A program made the translations under genes and the position numbers. From Furfurilactobacillus milii (lineage in GTDB: Bacteria > Bacillota > Bacilli > Lactobacillales > Lactobacillaceae), in the NCBI RefSeq assembly GCF_009864005.1, contig NZ_WEZQ01000020.1:40345-104344 (forward strand): DNA of 64,000 bases, written 5' to 3'. Every line of letters starts with the position of its first letter. Position 1 is the first letter of the stretch. A model generated the notes under the pieces. It had not been told where the DNA came from. It searched no databases and worked only from the letters and a program-made list of their open reading frames with translations. This document shows positions 18,224 to 27,978 of this stretch, in pieces.

Positions 18224-19395
18224 TAGAGCCCCTTCCTTCCTGCCATTTGTGGTTGTAACCGAGCAGTCATTGCTGCCATCGCCTCAATAAAGGCATCCAG
18301 ATCTGCCGTTGTTGTATAACGGCCAAAGCTCAATCGGATCGACTGCATGACACGCGGGTTATCCTTGCCAAACATTGCGACTAGAACATGACTAGGATCT
18401 AAAGAGCCTGCCGTACATGCTGAACCAGCAGAGACTGCAACGCCAGCCAAATCAAGATTGGTTAGCGTAACATCGTTGGGAATTCCCTTAATCCACAGAT
18501 TAATCACATGCTGCAGATTGTCCGACTTCAAACTGCCATTAAGTTCGAAATCAACCTGAGCCTTTGTTAAGCCATCAATAACATACTGTTTAAACCCCGC
18601 ATATTTTTCTTGACGATGTGCTTTTTCCGCAGGTGTCAAAGCTTTCACAGCCGTCGCAAAACCAGCGATGGCCGGAATATTCTCTGTGCCGGCACGTCGT
18701 TTGTCTTCTTGGTCGCCACCCTTTATGAAACTTGGGAATGATATCCCATCGCGACGATACAAAAAACCCATCTGCTTGGGTCCGTTGATTTTATGCGCTG
18801 AGGTCGACAGCATATCGATATGATCACGTTTAACGTCGATGTCTAATAATCCAAAAGCTTGAACCGCATCTGTATGGAACCACGCCTGATGATCCTTCAA
18901 TAACTCGCCAATTTCATGAATCGGCATCGTCGAACCAACTTCATTATTTCCTGTCATGATGGAAACTAAAATCGTATCGTCTGTTAACGCGGCCTTTAAG
19001 TCGGCCATGTTAATCTCACCTTGTTCGTTGACTGGCAGATAGACAATGTCATAACCGTTATCGCCAAGCCACGCCGCCGTTTTCATAATGGATTCGTGCT
19101 CAATCGCAGTCGTAATAATTCGCCGGCCAAGATTCTTGCGGGCAATAGCCGTTTGCATCCAGGCCGTATTATTACTTTCTGTGCCACCAGCAGTAAACAC
19201 AATCTCATCGTCATTCGCATTGATACTTTGTGCAACCACATGGCGCGCATCATCCAGCACCGATCGTGCCTTCCGACCAAAAGCATGGACAGAACTGGCA
19301 TTACCAAAGTCGTTTTTCATCTGGTCCATCATGGTTGCGACCACCTCGTCACTCATTGGCGTGGTGGCAGCGTTGTCTAAATAAATATGCTTCAC
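18223..19395 (-). CDS. Cysteine desulfurase (NifS/IscS-like)
   Basis: 390 residues. PLP enzyme that takes sulfur from cysteine as an enzyme-bound persulfide. Seen are the HIYLDNAATTP start, the GGTESNNTA motif, the PLP lysine in STSAHKINGPKQMG and the catalytic cysteine in VSAGSACTAGSLDPSH. The start is GTG at 19395, seven bases after AGGAGG; a longer ORF reaching 19533 is only read-through of the repeat upstream. Its association with DUF1831 and mnmA suggests it supplies sulfur for 2-thiouridine rather than, or besides, iron-sulfur clusters. Confidence 0.93.
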   Translation of the reverse strand: MKHIYLDNAATTPMSDEVVATMMDQMKNDFGNASSVHAFGRKARSVLDDARHVVAQSINANDDEIVFTAGGTESNNTAWMQTAIARKNLGRRIITTAIEHESIMKTAAWLGDNGYDIVYLPVNEQGEINMADLKAALTDDTILVSIMTGNNEVGSTMPIHEIGELLKDHQAWFHTDAVQAFGLLDIDVKRDHIDMLSTSAHKINGPKQMGFLYRRDGISFPSFIKGGDQEDKRRAGTENIPAIAGFATAVKALTPAEKAHRQEKYAGFKQYVIDGLTKAQVDFELNGSLKSDNLQHVINLWIKGIPNDVTLTNLDLAGVAVSAGSACTAGSLDPSHVLVAMFGKDNPRVMQSIRLSFGRYTTTADLDAFIEAMAAMTARLQPQMAGRKGL

Positions 19396-19419
19396 AATCC
19401 TGCCTCCTGTTTTATTGCT

Positions 19420-19577
19420 TGAGTGATGCCGGGCTTCGGCATCACTCTTTCTAAACGTGCACCTGTCGCCCAGAAGCCTGTGCACAACCCAAAGCTGCCA
19501 CCCCACAAGCAAAGTGCGCTTGCATGCTACCACCTTTACGTTGTTGCTCGGACCTTCCCGAGCTTCGGCATCACTCT
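19420..19577 (-). repeat. 126-bp structured repeat, single copy
   Basis: The unit at 19452-19577 closely matches those in the array at 36119-36550, with the motif AAGAGTGATGCCGAAG (minus strand), a GCTCGG/CCGAGC hairpin, CAAGC/GCTTG and a GTGCAC pair. At its downstream end GAGTGATGCCG pairs with CGGCATCACTC (19421-19431 and 19436-19446). It begins right at the mtnN stop codon and fills the mtnN-desulfurase spacer. Confidence 0.8.
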
Positions 19578-20273
19578 TTACTTTGCTTCCCGCTCAAAAA
19601 AGTTTAGTAACATGTTGGCGGAACGTTTGCCGGCTTCGATGATAAATTCATCGAAAGAAACACCTGCATCACCGTTACCCGTGTCACTCATGGCACGGAT
19701 GACCAAGTATGGCACATCGAATTGATGGGCCACTTGTCCCACAGCAGCGCCTTCCATTTCACAACTTACCGCTTCAGGGAAATGTGTTTTGATGTCTTTA
19801 ATGGTTTCATCACTCGCAACAAACGAATCACCTGTAACGATTAAACCACGTTTAACGGCTAATCCGGTAGCATCAGCTGCCTTAATGATTTCATCGGCCC
19901 ATTTATTCGAGGCTTTAAATCGAGCTGGTTGTTGTGGCAGCTGACCATACACATAATCAAACGCCGTTGCATCAACGTCCCAGTAAGCTGTTTCATCAGC
20001 GATAACAACGTCGCCCACCGTCAATCCAGTACCGATACCACCAGCAGAACCACTGTTAATGACAACGTCCACGTCAAAGTTCGTGATGAGCAACGCTGTT
20101 GTTAGACCAGCTTCAACCTTACCAATGCCTGAACGAACCAACACGACATCGCTACCATTAATTTGACCGCTGAAAAAATCCACCTTGCCAACCGTGGTCG
20201 TTGTTTCATTGCTCAATTGTGCCTTTAATTCCTTGATTTCTTCATCCATGGCACACAAAATTCCAAATTTCAT
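19578..20273 (-). CDS. mtnN: 5'-methylthioadenosine/S-adenosylhomocysteine nucleosidase
   Basis: 231 residues. Hydrolyses methylthioadenosine and S-adenosylhomocysteine to adenine plus the thio-sugar, recycling methyl-donor by-products and feeding the LuxS route. Seen are the GILCAMDEEIKEL start, the VINSGSAGGIG purine-site loop, the substrate segment VSCEMEGAAVGQVAHQF and the catalytic aspartate in VIRAMSDTGNGD. It lies in a run from the cold-shock gene down to the desulfurase. Confidence 0.95.
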   Translation of the reverse strand: MKFGILCAMDEEIKELKAQLSNETTTTVGKVDFFSGQINGSDVVLVRSGIGKVEAGLTTALLITNFDVDVVINSGSAGGIGTGLTVGDVVIADETAYWDVDATAFDYVYGQLPQQPARFKASNKWADEIIKAADATGLAVKRGLIVTGDSFVASDETIKDIKTHFPEAVSCEMEGAAVGQVAHQFDVPYLVIRAMSDTGNGDAGVSFDEFIIEAGKRSANMLLNFFEREAK

Positions 20274-20290
20274 TCATTTTCTCCCTGTCG

Positions 20291-20361
20291 TTGATGTTTG
20301 GGCAACCTGCCCATTACCTTCGCATTGCCGCCCAACTTCTGAATCCGCAGTTGGGCATCAA
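20291..20361 (-). other. Structured spacer with a three-way junction
   Basis: TTGATG (20291-20296) and CATCAA (20356-20361) enclose two hairpins: TGGGCA/TGCCCA (20299-20304, 20308-20313) and CCCAACT/AGTTGGG (20331-20337, 20349-20355). It fills most of the gap between the small membrane protein and mtnN. No T-run follows, so it is not a terminator; an mRNA processing or stability element is possible. Confidence 0.45.
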
Positions 20362-20368
20362 TCCGTCT

Positions 20369-20716
20369 TTAACCCACAAACCGCAAAATGAGATAGACAA
20401 GCACGATTAATATAACCAAAACAATGATGGCAATATTCAAACGATGCGCCAACCGTTTTTGTTTTTGCTCAGGAGTTAATGGCCCCGTTGCTTGCATGCG
20501 ACTCGTTGGTTCATCACTAGGCTGGTTAGGTTCACCATCAAATGATGCGTTAGCCTCCGGTGCCGACGTTGATGATCGTCGTTGACGATGCAAACGACTC
20601 CGAGTTGGTTCATCCTCGCCTTCACTGTCTGGCTGACTATCATAATCAGTCTGCTGAGCACTTTGTTGACGGTACTGCTCGCGCGTCAAATGATCCTTAT
20701 TCTGATCGTCGTTCAT
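20369..20716 (-). CDS. Small tail-anchored membrane protein of unknown function
   Basis: 115 residues. The first 90 are hydrophilic and low in complexity (Gln, Ser, Asp, Arg); the last 25 form one very hydrophobic helix (IAIIVLVILIVLVYLILRF) at the extreme C-terminus, with a basic KQKRLAHR flank, so the bulk should be cytoplasmic. Similar proteins follow the Nudix gene in lactobacilli, but no function is known to me. Confidence 0.7.
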   Translation of the reverse strand: MNDDQNKDHLTREQYRQQSAQQTDYDSQPDSEGEDEPTRSRLHRQRRSSTSAPEANASFDGEPNQPSDEPTSRMQATGPLTPEQKQKRLAHRLNIAIIVLVILIVLVYLILRFVG

Positions 20717-20762
20717 ATCTTCATCCCTCGCAAAAATATCTGCTACTTGTCTTTTGGTTACG

Positions 20763-21329
20763 CTAGTCTTTTGGTTTAACTAGCCCAGCCTCTAACAATT
20801 GCCAGTAGTACACTGCAGTAATCGTCTTCTGATCTTTTAATTTGCCATCGTCCAACAATTGCTTGGTCTCTGCCAATGTGTATTCATGTAACACAATATT
20901 TTCATCGGCGTCCTGCGGCAACTCTGTTGTAACAGGTTTTAAACCGGTCACTAAATACAGCGTCATGTACTCATCCGTAAAACCAGCCGAAGTATAAAAG
21001 CCACAAACTTCATGAATTTCGCTCGCAGCGTAACGGGTTTCCTCGTTTAGCTCTCTGATTGCGGCAGCCTTCGCGTTGTCACGATCACGGTCGTCCAACT
21101 TACCGGCTGGAATTTCCAATGTCGTTTCAGCAACCGGTGCCCGCCATTGTTCTTCAAAGATGGCCTTACCATCCTCGGTGATGGCCAACATGGCGACCGC
21201 ATCAGCATGGTGAACAACGTCGCGATGAGCCGTCTGTCCGTTTGGCAACATCACCGTTTGGTTTTCAACATCGATAATTGCGCCATGGTACTTAGGGGCT
21301 ACCGCTGTAACTTTTTCTTCGAAATTCAT
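20763..21329 (-). CDS. Nudix hydrolase, ADP-ribose pyrophosphatase type
   Basis: 188 residues. The Nudix box reads from [17 protein letters not shown] to RELNEETRY, with a two-residue stretch compared with the canonical spacing and Thr-Arg instead of the usual Gly after the EE pair. The EEQWRAP and EIPAGKLD context is that of ADP-ribose pyrophosphatases (NudF), which hydrolyse ADP-ribose to AMP and ribose 5-phosphate. The start codon overlaps the cold-shock gene stop (ATGA). Confidence 0.88.
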   Translation of the reverse strand: MNFEEKVTAVAPKYHGAIIDVENQTVMLPNGQTAHRDVVHHADAVAMLAITEDGKAIFEEQWRAPVAETTLEIPAGKLDDRDRDNAKAAAIRELNEETRYAASEIHEVCGFYTSAGFTDEYMTLYLVTGLKPVTTELPQDADENIVLHEYTLAETKQLLDDGKLKDQKTITAVYYWQLLEAGLVKPKD

Positions 21330-21571
21330 CCTTGGTCTGCCTCCGTCTCTGTCACACGTTTAACTTTCGCTGCCTGGGGTCCGCGAATACCCTCGACAAC
21401 CACAAATTCGACATGGTCGCCAGGTGTCAATGTTTTATAACCTGACTCCTCAATTGCAGAAAAATGCACGAACACATCAGGATTGCCCTTCACAGCGATA
21501 AAACCAAACCCTTTTTCCTGGTCAAACGTCTTCACGACACCATGTTCACGACCATCAGTAAATTTTGCCAT
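21326..21571 (-). CDS. Cold-shock-domain protein
   Basis: 81 residues, the size of a single CspA-type OB fold. RNP1 is KGFGFI and RNP2 is DVFVHFSAI. Cold-shock proteins bind single-stranded RNA or DNA and relieve secondary structure. The usual N-terminal MxxGxVKWF is replaced by EHGVVKTFD, and a nine-residue N-terminal extension is present, so it is a divergent paralogue rather than the major CspA. It is cotranscribed with the Nudix gene through a four-base overlap. Confidence 0.9.
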   Translation of the reverse strand: MAKFTDGREHGVVKTFDQEKGFGFIAVKGNPDVFVHFSAIEESGYKTLTPGDHVEFVVVEGIRGPQAAKVKRVTETEADQG

Positions 21572-21884
21572 TATGTTCTTCTTTCCAGTTAGACTTGATA
21601 ATAAGTATATGAAAAATTCAGCATTTTTTCCACCTTCAGCGATATCAGATCACAAACTTAACGTTCAAACGCAAAACTTTGCAATTTTTTAATACATTTT
21701 CTTAAAAAGTGACTTAGAACCCTTCAAAACCCTACTAAAACAGCATTATTAGTTAATTAATATTTGTGAAAAGGTTTTACTTATGTTATACACTGCCCTG
21801 TATAAACGCCGATTTAGACCCTTTTTTATTGCAAGTACTTGCCTTGTTAAATCATTTATTTGGAAAACCAAGTGACAAAACAAG

Positions 21885-21912
21885 TTGCGTTTTTACCACA
21901 CACTTGTATAAT
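21885..21912 (+). promoter_or_regulatory. Probable promoter of the XRE regulator
   Basis: TTGCGT (21885-21890), 16 bases, TATAAT (21907-21912), about 55 bases before the start. The remaining 21572-21884 stretch is AT-rich and shows nothing else. Confidence 0.55.
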
Positions 21913-21969
21913 TTTCTTGTTTCCATAGATTCACAAGCACATCAACCACAATTATAGGAGGTGGCTAAC

Positions 21970-22209
21970 TTGTTGGGAGTTTTATTAAAAGAACAGCGGC
22001 TTGGCAAGCACATGACGTTAAGGCAGTTGGCTGCAACGTTAAACGAGCGTTATGGACTTAATTTATCAGCAGGCATGCTGTCTCGTTACGAGAATGGCAC
22101 TAATGTTTCAACTGGTAACTTATTTTTCATTGCGGACTTTTTTGAAATTGACCTCACCGCATTCGCGAAGTCATTCGTTGAAAACCGCCGCTCTGAAATA
22201 GCTGATTAA
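21970..22209 (+). CDS. Small XRE-family DNA-binding regulator
   Basis: 79 residues, entirely a helix-turn-helix of the Cro/C1 type: LKEQRLGKHMTLRQLAATLN (helices 1-2), then LSAGMLSRYENGTNVSTGNLFFIADFFEIDL (recognition helix and helices 4-5). The start is TTG at 21970, six bases after a full AGGAGGTG; the in-frame GTG at 21961 lies inside that Shine-Dalgarno. TTG plus the single domain suggests low-level expression. Targets are unknown. Confidence 0.85.
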   Translation: MLGVLLKEQRLGKHMTLRQLAATLNERYGLNLSAGMLSRYENGTNVSTGNLFFIADFFEIDLTAFAKSFVENRRSEIAD

Positions 22210-22220
22210 GTATTCTTTAT

Positions 22221-22274
22221 AAAAAAATCGATTTCCTTGGAGATGATAACACCTTCAGGGAAATCGATTTTTTT
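22221..22274. terminator. Bidirectional terminator between the XRE gene and the 94-residue gene
   Basis: AAAAAATCGATTTCC and GGAAATCGATTTTTT form a perfect 15-base-pair helix with T-runs on both strands. Confidence 0.92.
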
Positions 22275-22284
22275 GTTAACCAGA

Positions 22285-22569
22285 CTACCGTTGTGTAGCC
22301 AGCAATACGTCAAAACCACGTAACTGCCGAATCAGTTCAACATTTAACCGTTGAACGCTACTTGGTACGTCAAATGCGTGGGTCAACGCATAACGACTTA
22401 ACAAGCCCTGCAAATGCCGTAATTCGGTGCCATAATCACCAGAATTTAAGCGTCCTCGTTGCTGTTGCAATAAGTGCGTCAATTCAGGACGATCTGCTAC
22501 AGCCGGATCATCAAGCGCTGCTTGCATCTTAGCCAAAATAACCTGAATGGACTGAATACTTGTCGTCAT
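22285..22569 (-). CDS. Small helical protein of unknown function
   Basis: 94 residues, predicted mostly alpha-helical, without signal peptide or membrane helix: IQSIQVILAKMQAALDD, ELTHLLQQQRGRLNSG, ELRHLQGLLSRYA and VQRLNVELIRQLRGFD look like four amphipathic helices. Size and four-helix pattern resemble enterocin-A-type immunity proteins, but no bacteriocin gene is nearby, so I do not assign that role. It is monocistronic, ending at the shared terminator. Confidence 0.6.
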   Translation of the reverse strand: MTTSIQSIQVILAKMQAALDDPAVADRPELTHLLQQQRGRLNSGDYGTELRHLQGLLSRYALTHAFDVPSSVQRLNVELIRQLRGFDVLLATQR

Positions 22570-22772
22570 GGTTTAAACCCCCTTCGTCACCGTGCTATCG
22601 AGCTTTTCCCTCAATAACAATCTCAATCACTCTTTTACCGAAGCTATTGTAACACCTTAACTGTATTTTGCATGGTCAAACGACTTACACAATGTAAGTT
22701 ATTAATTGGCGGGGCCGTTTGAATCCGAATCAAAAAATTTGTCCCTAAAAGGATCACTTTAGTCTTTAAACC

Positions 22773-22817
22773 AAAAAGATTTCATTCCCAATCAAAACAG
22801 GAATGAAATCTTTTTTA
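22773..22817. terminator. Terminator of ileS
   Basis: AAAAAGATTTCATTCC and GGAATGAAATCTTTTT form a perfect 16-base-pair stem, 80 bases beyond the ileS stop. Nothing else is visible in 22570-22896. Confidence 0.9.
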
Positions 22818-22896
22818 TATCAGGAATCATTTTCAGAAATACCTTATCTGATCTAATTACCCAATCCTAATCATGTGAAGATCATTTACAAAAAGC

Positions 22897-25686
22897 CTAC
22901 TTCTCTAATCCTTCAGTAACTGATTCAGGATATTCAGCACGAACAATCTTTGCACAACGGGCACATAAGGCTGGATAAGCATCGTCAGAACCAACGTCCT
23001 GCTTGATCATCCGGCATCGTTGACAAACATCCCCGGTGGCATGGCTGACCACGACCGCAACGTCTTCATACTTGTCAGCCGTTTCCGGTGCTTCTGACAA
23101 CGGGTGAACCTGAAGTTGAGACACAATGAGCAGCTGTGCCACGTTACTGTGTAAATGTTCGAGCATCTCAGCATTATGATCACTCACATACAGATCCAGC
23201 GCAGCTTCCATTGGACGGCCAATCAGCTTAGCATCACGCGCCTCTTCAAGTGACTTCAGGACGTCGGAACGTAACGTCATAAAGTCCGCCCAGCGACCGA
23301 TCAGAGCCTCATTTTGCCATTCAGGTTCTACGTTTGGCATTTCCGCTAATTGCGCAAATTCTGGTTTTTCATGCAAAAATGGCCAGATTTCTTCAGCCGT
23401 ATGTGGTAATAGTGGCGTCATCAAGGTCGTCATCCGAACCAACACTTGATAAAGCACTGTTTGCATGCTCCGACGCGTCTTTGAATCCGCTGCATCGATA
23501 TACAAAATATCCTTGGCAAAATCAAGGTAGAAGGCTGATAAATCATTGGTTACAAATGATAAGAGCAGTTTGTATAAATCAATGAAGTCGTACTTCTCAT
23601 AATCTGCGCGCACCTGTTCTACCAAGTCGTTCAACCGGCTGAGCAGGTAACGGTCCGCACCAGCCAAGTCAGCGTAAGGTACCGTGTTCTTGGCGGGATC
23701 AAAGTCAGTTACGTTCGACAACATGAACCGCATTGTGTTCCGTAACTTCCGATAGCTTTCGGAAATCTGCGTGAAGCTTTCCATTGATACCCGCACGTCA
23801 GCAGATGAGTCAACAGATGCGACCCACAAACGGAGAATTTCAGCACCCATCTTTTTGATGATTTCGTCAGGTGCAATCGTATTTCCGATCGACTTGCTCA
23901 TCTTCTTGCCGTTTTTGTCCAACGTAAACCCTTGGCTCATAACAGCCTTGTACGGTGCCTTACCAGAAACCGCAACAGACGTAATTAAACTGGAGTTGAA
24001 CCAGCCACGATACTGGTCTGATCCCTCAAGGTAGAGGTCAGCAGGATACGTCAATTCAGGCCGCGCTGCCAGCACAGCTTGGTGACTGGAACCAGAATCA
24101 AACCAAACATCCATGATGTCGGTTTCCTTCGTGAACTGACCATTTGGCGAGTGCTCAGAGGTAAAGCCATCAGGCAACAATTCTTTAGCATCATGTTCAA
24201 ACCAATAGTTGGAACCATGCTTGGCGAAAAGATCAGCAACATGGTCAATTGTTTCTGGTGTCATGATTGGCGTGCCATCTTCGGCGTAGAAAATTGGTAA
24301 TGGAACACCCCAGGCCCGCTGACGTGAGATAACCCAATCGCCACGATCCTTGATCATGTTATACAGACGACGTTTGCCCCAATCTGGGTAGAATTTCACA
24401 TCATCTAAAGCATCCAAAATGTCTTGTCTGAAGGCGGAAACACTGGCAAACCATTGTGGTGTTGCCCGGAAAATGATCGGCTTCTTCGTCCGCCAGTCAA
24501 ATGGGTAACTATGCGTATATGGCATGTATTTAAGTAACAAGTTTTTTTCCTTAAGCTTGTCCAAACTGATTTGATTAGCATCCTCGTAGAAGACACCTTC
24601 AAAACCAGGCGCATCGGCAGTCATTTTCCCTTGACCATCAACTGGTGAAAAGACAGGCAGGCCGTACTTAGTTCCGACATTGAAGTCATCTTCCCCAAAA
24701 CCAGGTGCTGTGTGGACCAATCCAGTCCCAGCGTCCAGTGTTACAAAGTTACCGTTCATGACCAGTAAATCACGATCATAATATGGGTGATGAGCAGTCA
24801 TCTTCTCAAGTTGGGCACCCTTCAAGGTTTGCAACGTCTTAACGTCTTCCCAACCAAGCGTCTCAGAAACCGAACTGAGCAGTTGTTCAGCAACGACAAA
24901 CTTCCGTGTTTCACCCTTTGGCTGTACAACAGCGTAATCAAACCCAGCATCAACCGTAATCCCCTCTGAAGCTGGAATTGTCCATGGCGTGGTTGTCCAT
25001 ACAACGAAGTAAGTGTTGTCATCTAATAAGCCGTGCCCATCCTTCACTTGTTCAGCAAAGAATGCCGATGGCGATTCAACATCTTTGTAATCAACTTCAG
25101 CCTCAGCTAAAGCAGATTCTGAGGACCATGACCAGTAAACTGGTTTCTGTCCACGGAAGATGTAGCCCTTCTTCACGAACTCAGCGAAGACACGAACTTG
25201 GGCAGCTTCATATTCGGGCTGTAAGGTAATGTATGGGTGATCCCAATCACCAGCCACCCCTAAACGTTTGAAACCATTCCGTTGCTTGTCAATTTCTTTA
25301 AGCACAAATTTGCGACAAAGCTCACGAAATTCGGCGGTCGACATTGACTTCCGATCGACACCTTGGTTCGTCAGTGCCTGTTCCGTTGGCAAACCATGCG
25401 TATCCCAACCAGGAACGTAAGGTGCACGGTAGCCACTCATCGATTTGTAGCGAACAATAAAGTCTTTGCTGATTTTATTCATCGCATGACCGATATGAAT
25501 GTCACCATTGGCGTATGGCGGACCATCGTGGAGTACAAACGTTGGTTTCCCTTCATTTAATTTTTGACGCTGTTCATACACTTTATTTTCAGCCCAAAAT
25601 GCTTGACGTTGAGCTTCCGTAACGGGTAAATTGCCCCGCATCGGAAAACCTGTTTTATTCAGGTTCAAGGTCTCTTTAATGCGCAT
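22897..25686 (-). CDS. ileS: Isoleucyl-tRNA synthetase
   Basis: 929 residues, the normal length for a bacterial-type IleRS. The HIGH motif is in [20 protein letters not shown] is in [12 protein letters not shown]; the editing domain carries [10 protein letters not shown]; the C-terminal zinc site is CQRCR ... CARC. Charges tRNA-Ile and edits valine. It stands alone behind a T-box leader and is followed by a strong terminator. The IleRS zinc knuckle is complete, so it is not the mupirocin-resistant eukaryotic-like form. Confidence 0.97.
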   Translation of the reverse strand: MRIKETLNLNKTGFPMRGNLPVTEAQRQAFWAENKVYEQRQKLNEGKPTFVLHDGPPYANGDIHIGHAMNKISKDFIVRYKSMSGYRAPYVPGWDTHGLPTEQALTNQGVDRKSMSTAEFRELCRKFVLKEIDKQRNGFKRLGVAGDWDHPYITLQPEYEAAQVRVFAEFVKKGYIFRGQKPVYWSWSSESALAEAEVDYKDVESPSAFFAEQVKDGHGLLDDNTYFVVWTTTPWTIPASEGITVDAGFDYAVVQPKGETRKFVVAEQLLSSVSETLGWEDVKTLQTLKGAQLEKMTAHHPYYDRDLLVMNGNFVTLDAGTGLVHTAPGFGEDDFNVGTKYGLPVFSPVDGQGKMTADAPGFEGVFYEDANQISLDKLKEKNLLLKYMPYTHSYPFDWRTKKPIIFRATPQWFASVSAFRQDILDALDDVKFYPDWGKRRLYNMIKDRGDWVISRQRAWGVPLPIFYAEDGTPIMTPETIDHVADLFAKHGSNYWFEHDAKELLPDGFTSEHSPNGQFTKETDIMDVWFDSGSSHQAVLAARPELTYPADLYLEGSDQYRGWFNSSLITSVAVSGKAPYKAVMSQGFTLDKNGKKMSKSIGNTIAPDEIIKKMGAEILRLWVASVDSSADVRVSMESFTQISESYRKLRNTMRFMLSNVTDFDPAKNTVPYADLAGADRYLLSRLNDLVEQVRADYEKYDFIDLYKLLLSFVTNDLSAFYLDFAKDILYIDAADSKTRRSMQTVLYQVLVRMTTLMTPLLPHTAEEIWPFLHEKPEFAQLAEMPNVEPEWQNEALIGRWADFMTLRSDVLKSLEEARDAKLIGRPMEAALDLYVSDHNAEMLEHLHSNVAQLLIVSQLQVHPLSEAPETADKYEDVAVVVSHATGDVCQRCRMIKQDVGSDDAYPALCARCAKIVRAEYPESVTEGLEK

Positions 25687-25752
25687 TTAATCGTCCTCCT
25701 TAGTTAATTTAAAATCGTGGTTAACATCTGGCACCACTAGAATGACATCAAA

Positions 25753-26045
25753 TAAAAAAACTCGTCCTGTATCTAATCAGGACGAGTTTATCGTGGTACC
25801 ACCTAAGTTTGAGTTTAGCTGTAGCCATTGAAAAGTCAATCATCAACACAATGCGACGATGGCGTTAACAATTAGCCAAACTCCTTATTTCCGGATAGCG
25901 GACGGCGCCGGTTGCTCTTACTACCAATGACAGCGTTCAGAACAGCATTACCTAAAATGATAACTTAAACGACGGTGCCGGCTAAACTCTCACCATAATG
26001 TCAGCTCGCTGTTCGGACGCCGATTAAGCATTGTTTTTAGTGTTC
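25753..26045 (-). promoter_or_regulatory. T-box leader of ileS
   Basis: The minus-strand leader contains the T-box sequence AGGTGGTACCACG (25792-25804), then the terminator ACTCGTCCTG/CAGGACGAGT (25760-25769 and 25778-25787) and a run of seven T. Uncharged tRNA-Ile pairing with the T-box would form the antiterminator instead and allow ileS transcription. I could not fix the specifier codon by eye; AUC is expected from the gene it precedes. Confidence 0.9.
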
Positions 26046-26055
26046 AAATGAATAA

Positions 26056-26808
26056 TTATTTAGTTGGGTCATCTGATGCTGACGTAGATTCAGCGTCACG
26101 CGTTACTGATTGCGCCTCACTTGCGTTACTGCCAGTACCACTGTTTTCAGGGAAGATCACAACCGTTTGTGGTTGATCAGCAGTTACCGGTGAATTATCG
26201 CTGGTTGGTGCTGGTGATGTTTGACCAACGGTTGCTGGTGACGATGCCAAATGTGATGGACGTGTCTTCGAAATTGCATCCTGTAATTCAGGATAACTTT
26301 CTAAACCAGTTGGCTGCAATAATTCATTCCAGTTGTCCGAATGAACAAGATCCAATTGTGATTGCAACATAGCGGCCAAACGTGATTGGAACGTCTTCGT
26401 TTCTTCACGTAAGGCGTTACTTTCGTTGTTCAAGCGAGCAGCGTTGTTAGCTGCATCAGAAGTAATCTGACCAGCCTTAGCCTGAGCTTCAGCCACAACG
26501 GCCTGAGCCTGTTGTTGAGCCTCACGAGAAACACTGTTAGCTTGAGTATTAGCTTCCTGCTTAACTTTGTCAGCAGCCTCTTGTGCAACCAAAATTGATT
26601 GATTCAATGAGTTCTTCATTTCATCGTATTGACTCAAGTTATGGTTGGCTTTATCAAGTTGATCCTGCAAGTCTTTATTTTGGTTCAAAACTTGTTGATA
26701 ACTGGCGATAACTTCATCTAAGAAATCATCGACTTCCTGAGCGGCGTAACCATTACGCCCCTTACGTGTAAACTCTTTATTGTGAATATCCATTGGACTT
26801 AATGCCAT
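26056..26808 (-). CDS. divIVA: Cell-division/polarity protein DivIVA
   Basis: 250 residues. The N-terminal membrane-curvature-binding segment (LSPMDIHNKEFTRKGRNGY) and DDFLDEVIASYQQV are diagnostic. Coiled coil runs to about residue 165 (Gln/Ala/Lys-rich heptads, KVKQEANTQANSVSREAQQQAQ region). The Ser/Thr/Pro-rich tail after about 185 is variable in the family. It marks negatively curved membrane at poles and septa. The ATG at 26808 has GGAGGA upstream. It is the last gene of the division run before ileS. Confidence 0.95.
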   Translation of the reverse strand: MALSPMDIHNKEFTRKGRNGYAAQEVDDFLDEVIASYQQVLNQNKDLQDQLDKANHNLSQYDEMKNSLNQSILVAQEAADKVKQEANTQANSVSREAQQQAQAVVAEAQAKAGQITSDAANNAARLNNESNALREETKTFQSRLAAMLQSQLDLVHSDNWNELLQPTGLESYPELQDAISKTRPSHLASSPATVGQTSPAPTSDNSPVTADQPQTVVIFPENSGTGSNASEAQSVTRDAESTSASDDPTK

Positions 26809-26875
26809 AGTGACTTCCTCCATCCGAAACGAAATCCGTAATTAACTTACGTTTTCATACACTCCTAAGCATAAA

Positions 26876-27664
26876 TTAACTACGCACGACTGACAAGTCG
26901 ATTTTTGTTTTATCTTTACGAGTTTTACCATTTACGGCATCTAACCGTACCCGACCAAAGTGACGCACTGAAATCATGTCGCCAGCCCCAAGCGCTGCAT
27001 CGGGATGTTGATTTGTCATCCAGTTTAGCCGCACATCACCATTTTCGATAATGCTTTTGACACGATTGCGTGACAAATTGAAGCCCTCAGCGACGACTGC
27101 ATCGAGTCGCAGTGAAGCAACCAGACCAGACGCCTGCTCCCAATCAATCTTGGGTAAAACCACATCGGTCAATGCCCGCTCGCTGAGGTGAACCTTGATC
27201 TTGCCGATGTGGTCAACTTGAAGCTTAAAAAACGAAGCCATATTTGCAGCAACAAACACCTGCCAGATACCGTCATCCGAAACAATATCGCCAAAAATTG
27301 TTGAATCAATCCCCAAATTGGCAAGAGTGCCTAAAATTTGTGAATGATGTAATTCCGCGAACTTGGTTGGATAAACGATTTCAAATAATTGTAACTCAAA
27401 ATCAGTCGTCTGTGGCACATAATAATCAGGATAAACAAGCGCGCGCTGTTGCTCTGCCGATGAGTAACCACCATTAAAGTGAACCCGAACGCCATCCTGA
27501 CCATTAACCAACGTCTGCAAAATATACATTTGGCGTGGATTGAGAAAACCGGTTAAATACGGTCGATACTGACTAACCGCAGTCGCAATCCATGTTTCTG
27601 CCTCTGTAATGAACGGGGCTTCTTCAGGTCGGAAATGTTGATTAATATTCTCCTGAACATCCAT
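26876..27664 (-). CDS. ylmH: YlmH-type S4-domain RNA-binding protein
   Basis: 262 residues. The C-terminal S4 domain is clear: LRLDAVVAEGFNLSRNRVKSIIENGDVRLNW followed by GAGDMISVRHFGRVRL. The N-terminal domain is the family's own. YlmH homologues bind ribosomal RNA/tRNA and have been linked to rescue of stalled ribosomes. It is placed between yggT and divIVA as in most Gram-positive division clusters. GGAG is six bases ahead of the ATG. Confidence 0.93.
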   Translation of the reverse strand: MDVQENINQHFRPEEAPFITEAETWIATAVSQYRPYLTGFLNPRQMYILQTLVNGQDGVRVHFNGGYSSAEQQRALVYPDYYVPQTTDFELQLFEIVYPTKFAELHHSQILGTLANLGIDSTIFGDIVSDDGIWQVFVAANMASFFKLQVDHIGKIKVHLSERALTDVVLPKIDWEQASGLVASLRLDAVVAEGFNLSRNRVKSIIENGDVRLNWMTNQHPDAALGAGDMISVRHFGRVRLDAVNGKTRKDKTKIDLSVVRS

Positions 27665-27673
27665 AGTTTACTC

Positions 27674-27943
27674 CTAAAAACTCGTAACCGTCGACAATAC
27701 GCCAAACAATCCGTATTGTACTAAACCCAGCACGATAATTGCGACGACCGGTGCAAAACTTAAACCAAAGATTGGGGGAATGAAATCAAAAAGTCGTAGA
27801 TAAGGTTCACAGATTCTTGCTAAAAACTGCCCAAATGATGTCGCATAGGCACCGGGAAACCACGATAACAACACGTAAACAATGATTGCAAACGTGTATA
27901 ACTCAAAACCCCAGTTAAGGATGGTAAATAAAAAACTAATCAC
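27674..27943 (-). CDS. YggT family membrane protein
   Basis: 89 residues with two hydrophobic helical regions (FLFTILNWGFELYTFAIIVYVLLSWFPG and FAPVVAIIVLGLVQYGLFGVL) joined by a loop with the family block ARICEPYLRLFDFIPPIFG. It corresponds to YlmG of the B. subtilis cluster. YlmG/YggT proteins are implicated in division or membrane organisation, with no defined activity. The start is ATG at 27943; the gene is ten bases upstream of ylmH. Confidence 0.9.
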   Translation of the reverse strand: MISFLFTILNWGFELYTFAIIVYVLLSWFPGAYATSFGQFLARICEPYLRLFDFIPPIFGLSFAPVVAIIVLGLVQYGLFGVLSTVTSF

Positions 27944-27978
27944 TTACGTTTCTCCATTCGCGACGGTTCCATTGTAGC

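Noticed and set aside
19396..19533. 46-codon N-terminal extension of the cysteine desulfurase
   Set aside because: It is encoded by the 126-bp repeat; AGGAGG plus GTG at 19395 gives the normal family N-terminus.
22285..22569. Bacteriocin immunity protein
   Set aside because: Size and helices fit loosely, but no bacteriocin, leader peptide or transporter gene is nearby.
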